A DNA stretch of 62,575 nt from Gammaproteobacteria bacterium (GTDB taxonomy: Bacteria > Pseudomonadota > Gammaproteobacteria > Steroidobacterales > Steroidobacteraceae). Below, piece after piece: positions 1-7,547 of this stretch. Where the stretch lies: NCBI GenBank assembly GCA_028293745.1, contig JAQGOF010000230.1:1-62575 (forward strand), read 5' to 3'. Each line of letters starts with the position of its first letter. Position 1 is the first letter of the stretch. Both the position numbers and the translations under genes were made by a program. Under the pieces are notes generated by a model. That model was given only the letters and a program-made list of their open reading frames with translations, was not told where the DNA came from and did no database searches.

Positions 1-238
1 ATCCAACTTCCAGCGCGCCAAGCAGATCCTCGTGGGAGCGCTCGACAAGCTGCATGCGATGGCGGATGCGCTCGTCAAGTACGAAACCATCGACGAGGAG
101 CAGCTGAAGGACATCATGGCGGGCAAGGTCCCGCGGCCGCCGAAGGACTGGGACGAGAGTTTGTCCAACAAGCCGCCCAAGGCTCCGGCCGAAGGGACGC
201 CCGGTGGGCCGATCGGCTCGCCCGCAGGCCAACATTAA
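1..238 (+). CDS. ftsH: ATP-dependent zinc metalloprotease FtsH, C-terminal end (partial)
   Basis: The reading frame enters from the left edge (codons in phase from base 2) and stops at 236-238. The visible tail carries the end of the peptidase domain helix (LHAMADALVKYETIDEEQL) and the typical last FtsH block with RPPKDW, followed by a short Pro/Gly-rich cytoplasmic tail. FtsH is a membrane-anchored AAA+ protease that degrades misfolded membrane proteins and short-lived regulators. The AAA domain and the HEXXH zinc site lie outside the window. The ftsH-folP-glmM order that follows is common in gammaproteobacteria and supports the call. Confidence 0.9.
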   Translation, partial: SNFQRAKQILVGALDKLHAMADALVKYETIDEEQLKDIMAGKVPRPPKDWDESLSNKPPKAPAEGTPGGPIGSPAGQH

Positions 239-245
239 TAGTTGA

Positions 246-284
246 GGTCGGGACGCCACGCGCCACCAGGCGTGCGCCCCGACC
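246..284 (+). other. Intergenic stem-loop between ftsH and folP
   Basis: GGTCGGG (246-252) pairs with CCCGACC (278-284), and CACGC/GCGTG pair inside it. No T-run follows, so it does not look like a classic intrinsic terminator. It could be an mRNA processing or stabilising hairpin, or a leaky terminator in the ftsH-folP gap. Confidence 0.35.
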
Positions 285-323
285 CGCTCTGTCGACGCAG
301 TCCTCGCAGCGAGGGTTCCAGGC

Positions 324-1142
324 ATGCTGCGCTGTGGGTCGCAAACAATCGATTTATCGCGGCCCGTGGTCATGGGCGTGCTCAATGTCACCCCTGATTC
401 ATTCTCCGACGGTGGGCAATATCGTGAGCTCGATGCCGCCGTAGGCCACGGCTTGCGCATGGTCGAAGAGGGCGCAGCGATCATCGACGTAGGCGGTGAG
501 TCCACGAGGCCCGGAGCCGACCCTGTGGATGCGGAGGAGGAAATCCGTCGCGTCGTACCCGTCATTGAGAAGCTGCGGGGCCAAACGGACGCGATTGTGT
601 CTGTTGACACCAGTAAGCCACAGGTGATGCGGGCGGCGGCCGCTGCCGGCGCCGGCCTGATCAATGACGTCCGGGCCCTGTCGGAACAGGGAGCACTGGA
701 GGCCGCGGTCGCCACCCAGTGCGCCGTCTGCCTCATGCACATGCAGGGGGACCCCCGGAGCATGCAATTGGCCCCCCACTATGACGACGTCGTGAACGAT
801 GTCAAAGCGTTCCTGGAGCAGCGCGTTAACGTGTGCCGCGCGGCCGGAATGGCTGCCGACCGAATAGTGATCGATCCCGGGTTCGGATTCGGGAAGACCC
901 TGGAGCACAATCTGCAGTTGCTGCGCCACCTGCGCCAGCTGGGCACCGAGTTGCCCATAATGGTGGGATTATCACGCAAGTCGATTGTGGGGCGCCTTAC
1001 CGGGCGTCCTTCGGGTGAGCGGATCTATGGCAGTGTGGCGCTCGCCGTGATGGCCGTGATCAATGGGGCGCGAATCGTTCGCGTTCACGATGTTGGTGCG
1101 ACGGTTGATGCGCTGAAGACTGTTATTGCAGTCCAAGGATGA
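324..1142 (+). CDS. folP: Dihydropteroate synthase
   Basis: This 272-residue protein is the usual DHPS length. DHPS condenses p-aminobenzoate with 6-hydroxymethyl-dihydropterin pyrophosphate to dihydropteroate in folate synthesis, in the cytoplasm. The pterin-binding TIM-barrel signatures are present: NVTPDSFSDGG near residues 21-31 and DVGGESTRPGA near 57-67. Further on come SVDTSKP, LINDV, a DPGFGFGK loop and a C-terminal RVHDV. The ATG at 324 comes 9 codons before the first strand. It lies 6 bases upstream of glmM, so the two are probably cotranscribed. The target is that of sulfonamides; no unusual substitution is obvious by eye. Confidence 0.96.
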   Translation: MLRCGSQTIDLSRPVVMGVLNVTPDSFSDGGQYRELDAAVGHGLRMVEEGAAIIDVGGESTRPGADPVDAEEEIRRVVPVIEKLRGQTDAIVSVDTSKPQVMRAAAAAGAGLINDVRALSEQGALEAAVATQCAVCLMHMQGDPRSMQLAPHYDDVVNDVKAFLEQRVNVCRAAGMAADRIVIDPGFGFGKTLEHNLQLLRHLRQLGTELPIMVGLSRKSIVGRLTGRPSGERIYGSVALAVMAVINGARIVRVHDVGATVDALKTVIAVQG

Positions 1143-1148
1143 GATGGT

Positions 1149-2486
1149 ATGAGTCGACGATATTTCGGCACCGACGGCGTCAGAGGCACGGTGGGCGAAC
1201 ACCCCATGACCGTGGACTTCGCGTTGCAGTTGGCTAGCGCCGCAGCGCGAGTACTTGCTCCTGAGGGCGGCACCGTTCTCATCGGCAAGGACACACGGCT
1301 CTCGGGCTACATGTTCGAATCCGCCCTTGAAGCCGGATTCGTCGCGGCGGGCGTTAACGTGCAGCTCATCGGGCCACTGCCGACACCCGGCATCGCCTAC
1401 ATGACCCGCCGTTTCAACTGCGACTTCGGCGTCGTCATCAGCGCCTCGCACAATCCATACGACGATAACGGCATCAAGTTCTTCGACGCCACAGGGGCGA
1501 AGCTCTCAGACGAACTGGAGGAGCGCATCGAGACCGAGTTGGCGCAGCCGCCGGTCACGCGTGTTTCACGCAGCCTCGGTCGCGCGAGCCGCGTGGACAG
1601 GTCACGAACCCTGTACCAGGAGTTCTGTGCGGCCACTATCGCGCCCGGTGTAGACCTCTCTGGTATGAAAATCGTCGTGGATTGCGCAAACGGCGCTGCG
1701 TACAAAGTTGGACCGCGGGTGTTGGCTGATCTGGGCGCGGAGATCGTACCCATTGGCTGTTCGCCGAACGGCCGCAACATCAATGACGGCTGCGGATCGA
1801 CTGCGCCCGACCTGCTACAGCTTACGGTTCCGGGCGTCCGTGCGCATGTCGGGCTCGGCCTCGATGGTGATGGCGACCGCCTCGTAATGGTCGATCACCT
1901 GGGCCGGATCGTAGATGGCGATCAGCTCCTGTATGTCATTGCGCGTGCACGGAAGGAGGCCGGAACGCTCCGCGCCCCTGTGGTTGGCACGGTGATGAGT
2001 AACCTGGGCCTGGAGGTTGCCCTTCGCGAGAGTGGCATCGACTTCCTGCGGGCACCGGTGGGCGATCGCTATGTGCTCGCCATGCTCCGTGATACGGGCG
2101 GCACCCTCGGTGGGGAGACCTCCGGACACATCCTGTGCCTCGATAAGACGACCACGGGTGACGGTCTCGTGAGCGCGTTACAGGTTCTTGGCGTGATGAA
2201 ACAGACCGGCAGATCGCTAGCCGAGCTCGCTTCAGGCATGAAGAAATTTCCGCAGGTACTGCTCAACGTGAAAGTTGCAAAGCGCTTCGATCCGTCGGCA
2301 GTCCCCTCGGTCCAGGAGGCGGTTCAAAAGATCGAGAAACGCATGGGTGGCGATGGCCGTGTCGTTTTGCGTGCCTCAGGTACCGAGCCCGTCATCCGGG
2401 TGATGGTTGAAGGCAAGGGCGAGAGTGCCACCCGGGCCGCGGCAACCGAGCTGGCAGAAGTGGTGAAAGCCGCTGCCGACCTGTAG
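1149..2486 (+). CDS. glmM: Phosphoglucosamine mutase
   Basis: The 445-residue protein has the family length. It interconverts glucosamine-6-phosphate and glucosamine-1-phosphate, feeding UDP-GlcNAc for peptidoglycan and LPS. It starts with the RRYFGTDGVRG block. The catalytic phosphoserine loop is ISASHNPYDDNGIKFF, with the active serine at about residue 100. The metal site is DGDGDR near 240, the sugar-binding GGETSGH is near 320, and the C-terminal phosphate-binding loop is RASGTEPVIRVMVE. It follows folP after 6 bases and is probably in the same transcript. Confidence 0.97.
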   Translation: MSRRYFGTDGVRGTVGEHPMTVDFALQLASAAARVLAPEGGTVLIGKDTRLSGYMFESALEAGFVAAGVNVQLIGPLPTPGIAYMTRRFNCDFGVVISASHNPYDDNGIKFFDATGAKLSDELEERIETELAQPPVTRVSRSLGRASRVDRSRTLYQEFCAATIAPGVDLSGMKIVVDCANGAAYKVGPRVLADLGAEIVPIGCSPNGRNINDGCGSTAPDLLQLTVPGVRAHVGLGLDGDGDRLVMVDHLGRIVDGDQLLYVIARARKEAGTLRAPVVGTVMSNLGLEVALRESGIDFLRAPVGDRYVLAMLRDTGGTLGGETSGHILCLDKTTTGDGLVSALQVLGVMKQTGRSLAELASGMKKFPQVLLNVKVAKRFDPSAVPSVQEAVQKIEKRMGGDGRVVLRASGTEPVIRVMVEGKGESATRAAATELAEVVKAAADL

Positions 2487-2493
2487 CCGGCAA

Positions 2494-2524
2494 AGCGCGC
2501 CGCGGAACTTGCCCGGGGCGCGCT
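2494..2524 (+). other. Stem-loop after glmM
   Basis: AGCGCGCC (2494-2501) and GGCGCGCT (2517-2524) form an 8-base perfect stem with a 15-base loop just behind the glmM stop. No T-tract follows. It lies in the 125-base gap before tpiA and may be a weak terminator or an mRNA-stabilising element. Confidence 0.35.
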
Positions 2525-2611
2525 CCCGCGACAACTCCAGCTCAATCGAAGATTGCACCACGGTGGGTCCGTCGCTATCATCGCGCGCCCGCGAAATCTG
2601 GAGGTCGGACA

Positions 2612-3364
2612 ATGCGCCGCCCCATCGTCGTCGGAAACTGGAAAATGCATGGATCGCGCGCCGATAACGCGCGACTGATCGAGGAGCTGGGGGCGCAATA
2701 TCCGCCCGATCCGGCTGCGGATTGTGTCGTGTGTCCGCCGTTCGTGTACCTGCAGGAAGTGGGGCGAATGTTGCGTGACACGCCCATCCACCTCGGCGCG
2801 CAGGACGTGTGCGCGGACAATCAGGGTGCGTTCACCGGCGAGGTTTCGGCGGCGATGCTCAAGGACGTCGGTTGCGAGTACGCGATCGTCGGCCACTCCG
2901 AGCGGCGTCTGCTGTATCGGGAAAGCGATCAGCTGGTGGCGCGCAAGTTTGCGGCGGCTCATTCGAAGGCTCTCATACCTATTTTATGCGTCGGGGAGCA
3001 GCTTTCGGATCGCGAGGCGGGGCGCACGGCCGAGGTCGTGCAACGTCAGCTCGATGTGGTGCTGGAATTGTGTGGCGCGGAAACACTAGGCCATGGCGCC
3101 GTTGCGTACGAGCCCGTCTGGGCTATCGGGACGGGTCGAAACGCGAGTCCGGAGCAGGCGCAGGAGGTCCACGCCCTGATCCGCGCCCGGATAGGGGTCC
3201 GGGATGCTAGAATTGCGGCTGCGACCCGTATTCTCTATGGCGGCAGCGTCAAGGCCAGCAATGCGGCGGAGCTATTCGCGATGCCCGACGTGGACGGTGG
3301 TCTGATCGGCGGTGCGTCGCTCAAAGCTGATGAGTTTCTAGCCATCCTGGCCGCCGCCGGATAG
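2612..3364 (+). CDS. tpiA: Triosephosphate isomerase
   Basis: This glycolytic enzyme of 250 residues interconverts dihydroxyacetone phosphate and glyceraldehyde-3-phosphate. All catalytic residues can be read: Asn9 and Lys11 in VGNWKMHGS, His95 in IVGHSERR and Glu167 in AYEPVWAIGTG (the flexible loop 6 motif). The phosphate-binding GGSV and the GGLIGGASL end are present. GGAGGTC just upstream (about 2600-2606) gives a plausible ribosome site for the ATG. It is followed by secG, the tpiA-secG pairing seen in many proteobacteria. Confidence 0.97.
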   Translation: MRRPIVVGNWKMHGSRADNARLIEELGAQYPPDPAADCVVCPPFVYLQEVGRMLRDTPIHLGAQDVCADNQGAFTGEVSAAMLKDVGCEYAIVGHSERRLLYRESDQLVARKFAAAHSKALIPILCVGEQLSDREAGRTAEVVQRQLDVVLELCGAETLGHGAVAYEPVWAIGTGRNASPEQAQEVHALIRARIGVRDARIAAATRILYGGSVKASNAAELFAMPDVDGGLIGGASLKADEFLAILAAAG

Positions 3365-3389
3365 CGATCGCCAACGGGATATTGATTGC

Positions 3390-3791
3390 ATGCTAAGAGT
3401 GGTCTTGACAGTTATTCAGGTTTTTTCGGCGTTCGCCATCATCGGCCTCGTGCTGCTTCAGCGCGGAAAGGGCGCGGAGGCGGGCGCTGGCTTCGGCGCG
3501 GGAGCGTCCGGCACGGTGTTCGGCGCTCGTGGCGCCAGCACTGCGTTGTCGCGCGCCACCGCCATCTTTGCGGCCGTCTTCATGATCAACAGCTTGCTGC
3601 TGGCCTACACGGGCACAAAGCAGTCGGCAGCGCAGCCGCGGTCGATTCTCGACGAGGCTGCTGACAGCGCGTCCAAGACGCCCCCCGGCGCGGCGAAGAC
3701 TCCATCGCCCGCGACTGTGCCTGCACCTGCTCCAACGCCGAGCCCTGTGGCGCCAGCGCCGGCGCCAGCAGCACCTGAGCCGCCGAAGTAG
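3390..3791 (+). CDS. secG: Preprotein translocase subunit SecG
   Basis: SecG is the small inner-membrane subunit of the SecYEG translocon. The N-terminal 75 residues show the two expected membrane segments (residues about 4-24 and 52-72) separated by the conserved loop LLQRGKGAEAGAGFGAGASGT. A 55-residue Ala/Pro/Lys-rich tail follows, low in complexity and common in proteobacterial SecG. At 133 residues it is slightly longer than the 110-residue E. coli protein because of this tail. It sits directly after tpiA and before tRNA-Leu, the classic location. Confidence 0.93.
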   Translation: MLRVVLTVIQVFSAFAIIGLVLLQRGKGAEAGAGFGAGASGTVFGARGASTALSRATAIFAAVFMINSLLLAYTGTKQSAAQPRSILDEAADSASKTPPGAAKTPSPATVPAPAPTPSPVAPAPAPAAPEPPK

Positions 3792-3814
3792 AATGGCGTG
3801 AGACGTTATCTTAT

Positions 3815-3905
3815 CGGCGCGGAGCGCCGCTAAGTTGACCGGGTTCGTCCGCGAACCCGGTGAGAAGTTGGGCGAAAGCCCATGAGGATATGGGCGCAGC
3901 CCATG
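3815..3905 (+). repeat. Structured intergenic repeat, copy A (four stem-loops)
   Basis: Stem 1 is GGCGC/GCGCC (3816-3828). Stem 2 is CCGGGTTCG/CGAACCCGG (3839-3860). Stem 3 is TGGGC-GAAA-GCCCA (3869-3882), and a second version of stem 3 is ATGGGC-GCA-GCCCAT (3890-3904). Copies B (4997-5071) and C (12656-12732) share the order, the GCCGCTA that follows stem 1, and the terminal CCATGA. Here the element ends 4 bases before tRNA-Leu. Stem 3 is duplicated only in this copy. Confidence 0.75.
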
Positions 3906-3909
3906 AAAA

Positions 3910-3994
3910 GCCGACGTGGTGGAATTGGTAGACACACTAGCTTGAGGGGCTAGCGCCGCAAGGTGTGGGAGTTCGAGTCTCCCCGTCGGCACCA
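3910..3994 (+). tRNA. tRNA-Leu (anticodon GAG)
   Basis: This is an 85-base class II tRNA. The 7-base acceptor stem is GCCGACG (3910-3916) with CGTCGGC (3984-3990), discriminator A3991 and encoded CCA 3992-3994. The anticodon arm is CTAGC-TTGAGGG-GCTAG with anticodon GAG, reading CUC/CUU. The long variable arm and the TPsiC loop TTCGAGT are present. Position between secG and nuoA is conserved in many gammaproteobacteria. Confidence 0.97.
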
Positions 3995-4059
3995 AATGTC
4001 GTTACGCACTGCTACAATGCGTGACTCTCGCACTGCTGGATTTGCGTGGATAAATTACT

Positions 4060-4097
4060 AGGGGGCAGGCCGTTGACCGGTCTGTCCCCTTTGTTTG
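4060..4097 (+). terminator. Intrinsic terminator-like hairpin between tRNA-Leu and nuoA
   Basis: AGGGGGCAGGCCG (4060-4072) pairs along its length with CGGTCTGTCCCCT (4078-4090), with two G-T wobbles and a 5-base loop. TTTGTTTG follows. It ends only about 14 bases before the nuoA ATG. It may terminate the tRNA transcript or attenuate read-through into nuo. If it is an efficient terminator, little room is left for a nuo promoter downstream of it. Confidence 0.6.
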
Positions 4098-4110
4098 CGG
4101 GCGAACGGTA

Positions 4111-4479
4111 ATGCTGTCGAACTATCTGCCGATTCTCATTTTTCTGGGTGTCGCTACGGCGTTGGCCCTGGTGATGCTGGTGCTTGGCAGCGGCATCGGC
4201 CGCTACTTCTCGCGTTTCCATGACGACAAGGCCAAGCGCTCGCCATACGAGTGCGGCTTCGAGGCATTCGAAGACAGTCGCATGAAATTCGACGTGCGCT
4301 ACTACCTCGTGGCCATCCTCTTCATCGTGTTCGACCTGGAGATCACGTTCCTGTTTCCGTGGGCCGTGGCCCTCGGAAAGATCGGCGGCTTCGGCCTGAT
4401 CGCCATGGCCGTGTTTCTCGCCATTCTCGTCGTGGGCTTTATCTACGAGTGGAAGAAAGGAGCGCTCGAGTGGGACTAG
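4111..4479 (+). CDS. nuoA: NADH-quinone oxidoreductase subunit A
   Basis: This 122-residue inner-membrane subunit of complex I lies at the quinone-site end of the membrane arm. Three membrane helices can be seen (about residues 5-30, 62-85 and 90-112). The loop between helices 1 and 2 has the conserved SPYECGFEAFEDSRMKFDVRYY motif, given here in two parts: SPYECGF and MKFDVRYY. Length matches the family. It opens the 14-gene nuo operon, and its stop overlaps the GTG start of nuoB by 10 bases. Confidence 0.97.
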   Translation: MLSNYLPILIFLGVATALALVMLVLGSGIGRYFSRFHDDKAKRSPYECGFEAFEDSRMKFDVRYYLVAILFIVFDLEITFLFPWAVALGKIGGFGLIAMAVFLAILVVGFIYEWKKGALEWD

Positions 4480-4973
4480 AGGCGGCTGTGGATCCCGAGG
4501 GCGCGGAGGGATTCGCCCAGCGAGGCTTCCTGACCACCCAGGTGGACAGCCTGGTCAATTGGGCACGTACAGGGTCTCTGTGGCCCGTGACATTCGGCCT
4601 CGCCTGCTGCGCGGTCGAGATGATGCACGCGGGTGCTTCTCGTTATGACCTCGATCGCTTCGGCGTCGTCTTTCGCCCAAGCCCACGTCAGTCGGACGTG
4701 ATGATTGTCGCCGGCACGCTGGTGAACAAGATGGCCCCGGCCCTGCGCAAAGTGTACGACCAGATGGCTGAGCCCCGATGGGTCATCTCCATGGGGTCGT
4801 GCGCGAATGGCGGCGGGTATTACCACTACTCGTATGCCGTCGTGCGTGGTTGCGACCGGATCGTCCCCGTCGATGTCTACGTGCCCGGCTGTCCACCAAC
4901 CGCCGAAGCGCTCGTGTACGGCATCATTCAGCTTCAGAAAAAGATCGAGCGAACCAGCACGATCGCCAGATAA
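4470..4973 (+). CDS. nuoB: NADH-quinone oxidoreductase subunit B
   Basis: This is the peripheral-arm subunit carrying the N2 [4Fe-4S] cluster next to quinone. Cysteine ligands are visible in the tandem pair GLACCAVEMM, in SMGSCANGGGYY and in YVPGCPPTAEAL. I chose the GTG at 4470, preceded by AAAGGAG 8 bases upstream. It gives 167 residues starting with GLEAAVD. The frame stays open far upstream inside nuoA, but that part has no NuoB similarity. The start lies within the last codons of nuoA, implying coupled translation. Repeat copy B separates it from nuoC. Confidence 0.96.
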   Translation: MGLEAAVDPEGAEGFAQRGFLTTQVDSLVNWARTGSLWPVTFGLACCAVEMMHAGASRYDLDRFGVVFRPSPRQSDVMIVAGTLVNKMAPALRKVYDQMAEPRWVISMGSCANGGGYYHYSYAVVRGCDRIVPVDVYVPGCPPTAEALVYGIIQLQKKIERTSTIAR

Positions 4974-4996
4974 GGAGCGGACTTGCCACCTCTTAC

Positions 4997-5071
4997 CGGC
5001 GCGCAGCGCCGCTACATGAACGGGGTTCGCGGCTCTGCGCGAACCCCGTTGAAAGTTGGGCGCAGCCCATG
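4997..5071 (+). repeat. Structured intergenic repeat, copy B, ending at the nuoC start codon
   Basis: Stem 1 is GGCGC-GCA-GCGCC (4998-5010). Stem 2 is a 12-base perfect stem, ACGGGGTTCGCG (5020-5031) with CGCGAACCCCGT (5038-5049). Stem 3 is TGGGC-GCA-GCCCA (5057-5069). The last A of stem 3 is the first base of the nuoC ATG. The sequence differs from copies A and C mostly by paired changes that keep the stems. Confidence 0.8.
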
Positions 5072-5770
5072 ACAAGTGCACTAGCGCTTCAAGTCGACGC
5101 GCACCTGAGTGGGACCGTGCGGCGCGTTGCATCGCCCGCCGGCGAGCTCGCCTACGAGGTCGAGCCTGCCGCACTGATGTCGGTGTGCCGTGCGCTGCGC
5201 GACACGCCGGAGTTGAAGTTTGAAATGCTGGTCGATGTCGCGGGTGTTGATTACCTGCACTATGGCCGGGACGAGTGGCAGACAGTGACGGCCACCCACT
5301 CGGGCTTCAGCCGCGGCAGGGTGGCCCGTACCACCGCTCCGGACCCCAACATGCCGGGTCGTTTTGCGGTCGTGTACCATCTGCTGTCGATCACGCACAA
5401 CCACCGTCTGCGCTTGCGCGTGAAATGTCTCGATCCCCAGGAGCCGGTGGTCGATTCGGTCATCGATGTCTGGGCCTCGGCCAACTGGTTCGAGCGTGAG
5501 GCTTTTGACCTGTTTGGCATTATGTTTCGCGGGCATCCGGACCTGCGCCGCATCCTCACGGACTACGGGTTCATCGGACATCCGTTCCGCAAGGACTTCC
5601 CGCTCATCGGCAACGTCGAGGTGCAGTACGACGCAGAGAAGAAGCGCGTTGTGTATCAACCCGTGAGCATCGTGCCGCGCGTACTGGTGCCGAAGGTTAT
5701 CCGCCACGACCATCGCTATGACCCGGCTCTGAAAGATGTGGTGCCGAACGAGCTGACGGAGCGGCGCTGA
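5069..5770 (+). CDS. nuoC: NADH-quinone oxidoreductase subunit C (30 kDa)
   Basis: This 233-residue peripheral-arm subunit is not fused to NuoD, unlike E. coli NuoCD. The complex1_30 kDa signature is present: YHLLSITHNHRLRLRVK, then the block WFEREAFDLFGIMFRGHPDLRRIL, then GHPFRKDFPL. I start it at ATG 5069, giving MTSALALQVD. The frame is open upstream through the repeat and nuoB, but that sequence is not NuoC. The start codon sits in stem 3 of repeat copy B, and no strong Shine-Dalgarno is visible. The stop overlaps the nuoD ATG by one base (TGATG). Confidence 0.95.
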   Translation: MTSALALQVDAHLSGTVRRVASPAGELAYEVEPAALMSVCRALRDTPELKFEMLVDVAGVDYLHYGRDEWQTVTATHSGFSRGRVARTTAPDPNMPGRFAVVYHLLSITHNHRLRLRVKCLDPQEPVVDSVIDVWASANWFEREAFDLFGIMFRGHPDLRRILTDYGFIGHPFRKDFPLIGNVEVQYDAEKKRVVYQPVSIVPRVLVPKVIRHDHRYDPALKDVVPNELTERR

Positions 5771-7023
5771 TGTCTGAGATCAGAAACTACACGCTGAATT
5801 TCGGTCCGCAGCATCCGGCCGCGCACGGCGTGCTGCGCCTCGTGCTCGAGATGGATGGCGAGACCATCCAGAAAGCCGATCCGCACATCGGTCTGCTGCA
5901 CCGGGGAACCGAGAAGCTCGCCGAGTCGAAGCCGTTCAACCAGTCAATCGGTTACATGGACCGCCTCGACTATGTATCGATGATGTGCAACGAGCATGCT
6001 TATGTGCTCGCTATCGAGAAGCTGCTCGGCATCGCCCCGCCCGAGCGTGCGCAATACATCCGCGTAATGTTCGATGAAATCACTCGTGTGCTCAATCACC
6101 TCATGTGGCTGGGTGCGCATGCGTTGGACATCGGGGCGATGACCGTCTTCCTCATGTGCTTCAAGGAACGTGAGGAATTGATGGACCTGTACGAGGCGGT
6201 CTCGGGCACTCGCATGCACGCTACGTACTACCGGCCGGGCGGCGTCTATCGCGACCTGCCCGATTCCATGCCGAAGTACCAGCCTTCGAAGTGGCGCTCG
6301 CAGAAGGATGTGGACCGCCTGAACGAGGCCCGCTCGGGCACGATGCTCGACTTCATCAAGGCCTTCACGGACCGCTTCCCGGCGAACATCGATGACTACG
6401 AGACCCTGCTGACCGACAACCGGATCTGGAAGCAGCGCACGGTCAACATCGGAGTCGTCTCCCCGGAGCGCGCCATGCAGCTCGGCTTCACCGGCCCCAT
6501 GCTGCGCGGCTCGGGTGTTGAATGGGACCTGCGCAAGAAGCAGCCCTACGAAGTCTACGATCGCATGGATTTTGACATCCCGGTCGGTGTACACGGCGAC
6601 TGTTATGACCGCTACCTGGTCCGCATCGAGGAGATGCGCCAGTCCAACCGCATCATCCGCCAGTGCGCCGATTGGCTCAGCAGCCATCGAGGTCCGGTGA
6701 TGATCGATGATCGCAAGGTCCGGCCCCCCAGCCGCGAGCGGATGAAGGACGACATGGAATCCCTCATTCACCACTTCAAGTTCTTCACCGAAGGATACGA
6801 AGTGCCCGAGGGTGAGACCTACGCAGCCATCGAGGCGCCCAAGGGCGAGTTTGGCATCTACCTGATTTCAGATGGCGCAAACAAACCCTACCGGCTGAAG
6901 GTTCGTGCGCCCGGTTTCGCGCACCTGGCCGCACTCGAGGAGATGTGCACAGGTCACATGCTCGCCGACGTCGTGGCAGTGATCGGCACCCAGGATATCG
7001 TGTTCGGGGAAATCGACCGTTGA
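5770..7023 (+). CDS. nuoD: NADH-quinone oxidoreductase subunit D (49 kDa)
   Basis: This 417-residue peripheral subunit lines the quinone cavity with NuoB. It starts with the conserved NFGPQHPAAHGVLRLVLEMDGE. It continues with DPHIGLLHRGTEKL, RLDYVSMMCNEH, LNHLMWLGAHALDIGAMT and GVEWDLRK. It ends with APGFAHLAALEEMCTGHMLADVVAVIGTQDIVFGEIDR (read in parts), the family C-terminus derived from nickel hydrogenase large subunits. The start overlaps the nuoC stop, and the stop overlaps the TTG start of nuoE by 4 bases (TTGA). Confidence 0.97.
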   Translation: MSEIRNYTLNFGPQHPAAHGVLRLVLEMDGETIQKADPHIGLLHRGTEKLAESKPFNQSIGYMDRLDYVSMMCNEHAYVLAIEKLLGIAPPERAQYIRVMFDEITRVLNHLMWLGAHALDIGAMTVFLMCFKEREELMDLYEAVSGTRMHATYYRPGGVYRDLPDSMPKYQPSKWRSQKDVDRLNEARSGTMLDFIKAFTDRFPANIDDYETLLTDNRIWKQRTVNIGVVSPERAMQLGFTGPMLRGSGVEWDLRKKQPYEVYDRMDFDIPVGVHGDCYDRYLVRIEEMRQSNRIIRQCADWLSSHRGPVMIDDRKVRPPSRERMKDDMESLIHHFKFFTEGYEVPEGETYAAIEAPKGEFGIYLISDGANKPYRLKVRAPGFAHLAALEEMCTGHMLADVVAVIGTQDIVFGEIDR

Positions 7024-7547
7024 GTACACAGACCAAACCAGGCGCGCTGGGCGCGGACAGCAAGCTCAAGCTGTTGACGGCAGCTACGCGCCACGAAATC
7101 GACGAATGGGTGAAGAAGTTCCCGCCTGGGCGGCAACGCTCGGCCACCATCTCGGCGTTGCGGGCCGTGCAGGAACAGAACCACGGCTTCCTGACTCCCG
7201 AGCTGATGGATGCGGTGGCCGAATACCTGAACCTGCCGCCCATCCAGGTGTACGAGGTCGCGACTTTCTACTCGATGTTCGAGACACACCCGTGCGGCCG
7301 CCATCATGTCAGCATCTGCACGAACCTGTCGTGCATGCTGAACGGCGCCGAGGATCTCGTGGCGCATGCGGAAAAGAAGCTCGGCATCAAGCTCAACCAG
7401 AGCACGCCGGACAAGCGCATTTTTCTGAAGCGGGAAGAAGAGTGCCTGGCGGCCTGCACCGGCGCGCCGATGATGATGGTGGATCACGTGTTCCACGAGT
7501 ACCTGACACCCGAGAAAGTCGACAAAATATTGGACGAGTTGAAATGA
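7020..7547 (+). CDS. nuoE: NADH-quinone oxidoreductase subunit E (24 kDa)
   Basis: This 175-residue subunit binds the N1a [2Fe-2S] cluster in the NADH-dehydrogenase module. The four cysteines are in CTNLSC and CLAAC, followed by TGAPMMMVD. The helical N-terminal part has VQEQNHGFLTPELMDAVAEYL and VYEVATFYSMF. I chose the TTG at 7020 because it overlaps the nuoD stop (TTGA) and gives a normal length. The open frame further upstream lies within nuoD. The stop overlaps the nuoF ATG (ATGA). Confidence 0.95.
   Translation: MSTQTKPGALGADSKLKLLTAATRHEIDEWVKKFPPGRQRSATISALRAVQEQNHGFLTPELMDAVAEYLNLPPIQVYEVATFYSMFETHPCGRHHVSICTNLSCMLNGAEDLVAHAEKKLGIKLNQSTPDKRIFLKREEECLAACTGAPMMMVDHVFHEYLTPEKVDKILDELK

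Noticed and set aside
4251..5068. Long upstream extensions of the nuoB and nuoC frames
   Set aside because: The extra N-terminal parts translate nuoA or the intergenic repeat in another frame and do not match NuoB or NuoC. Starts at 4470 and 5069 give family lengths.
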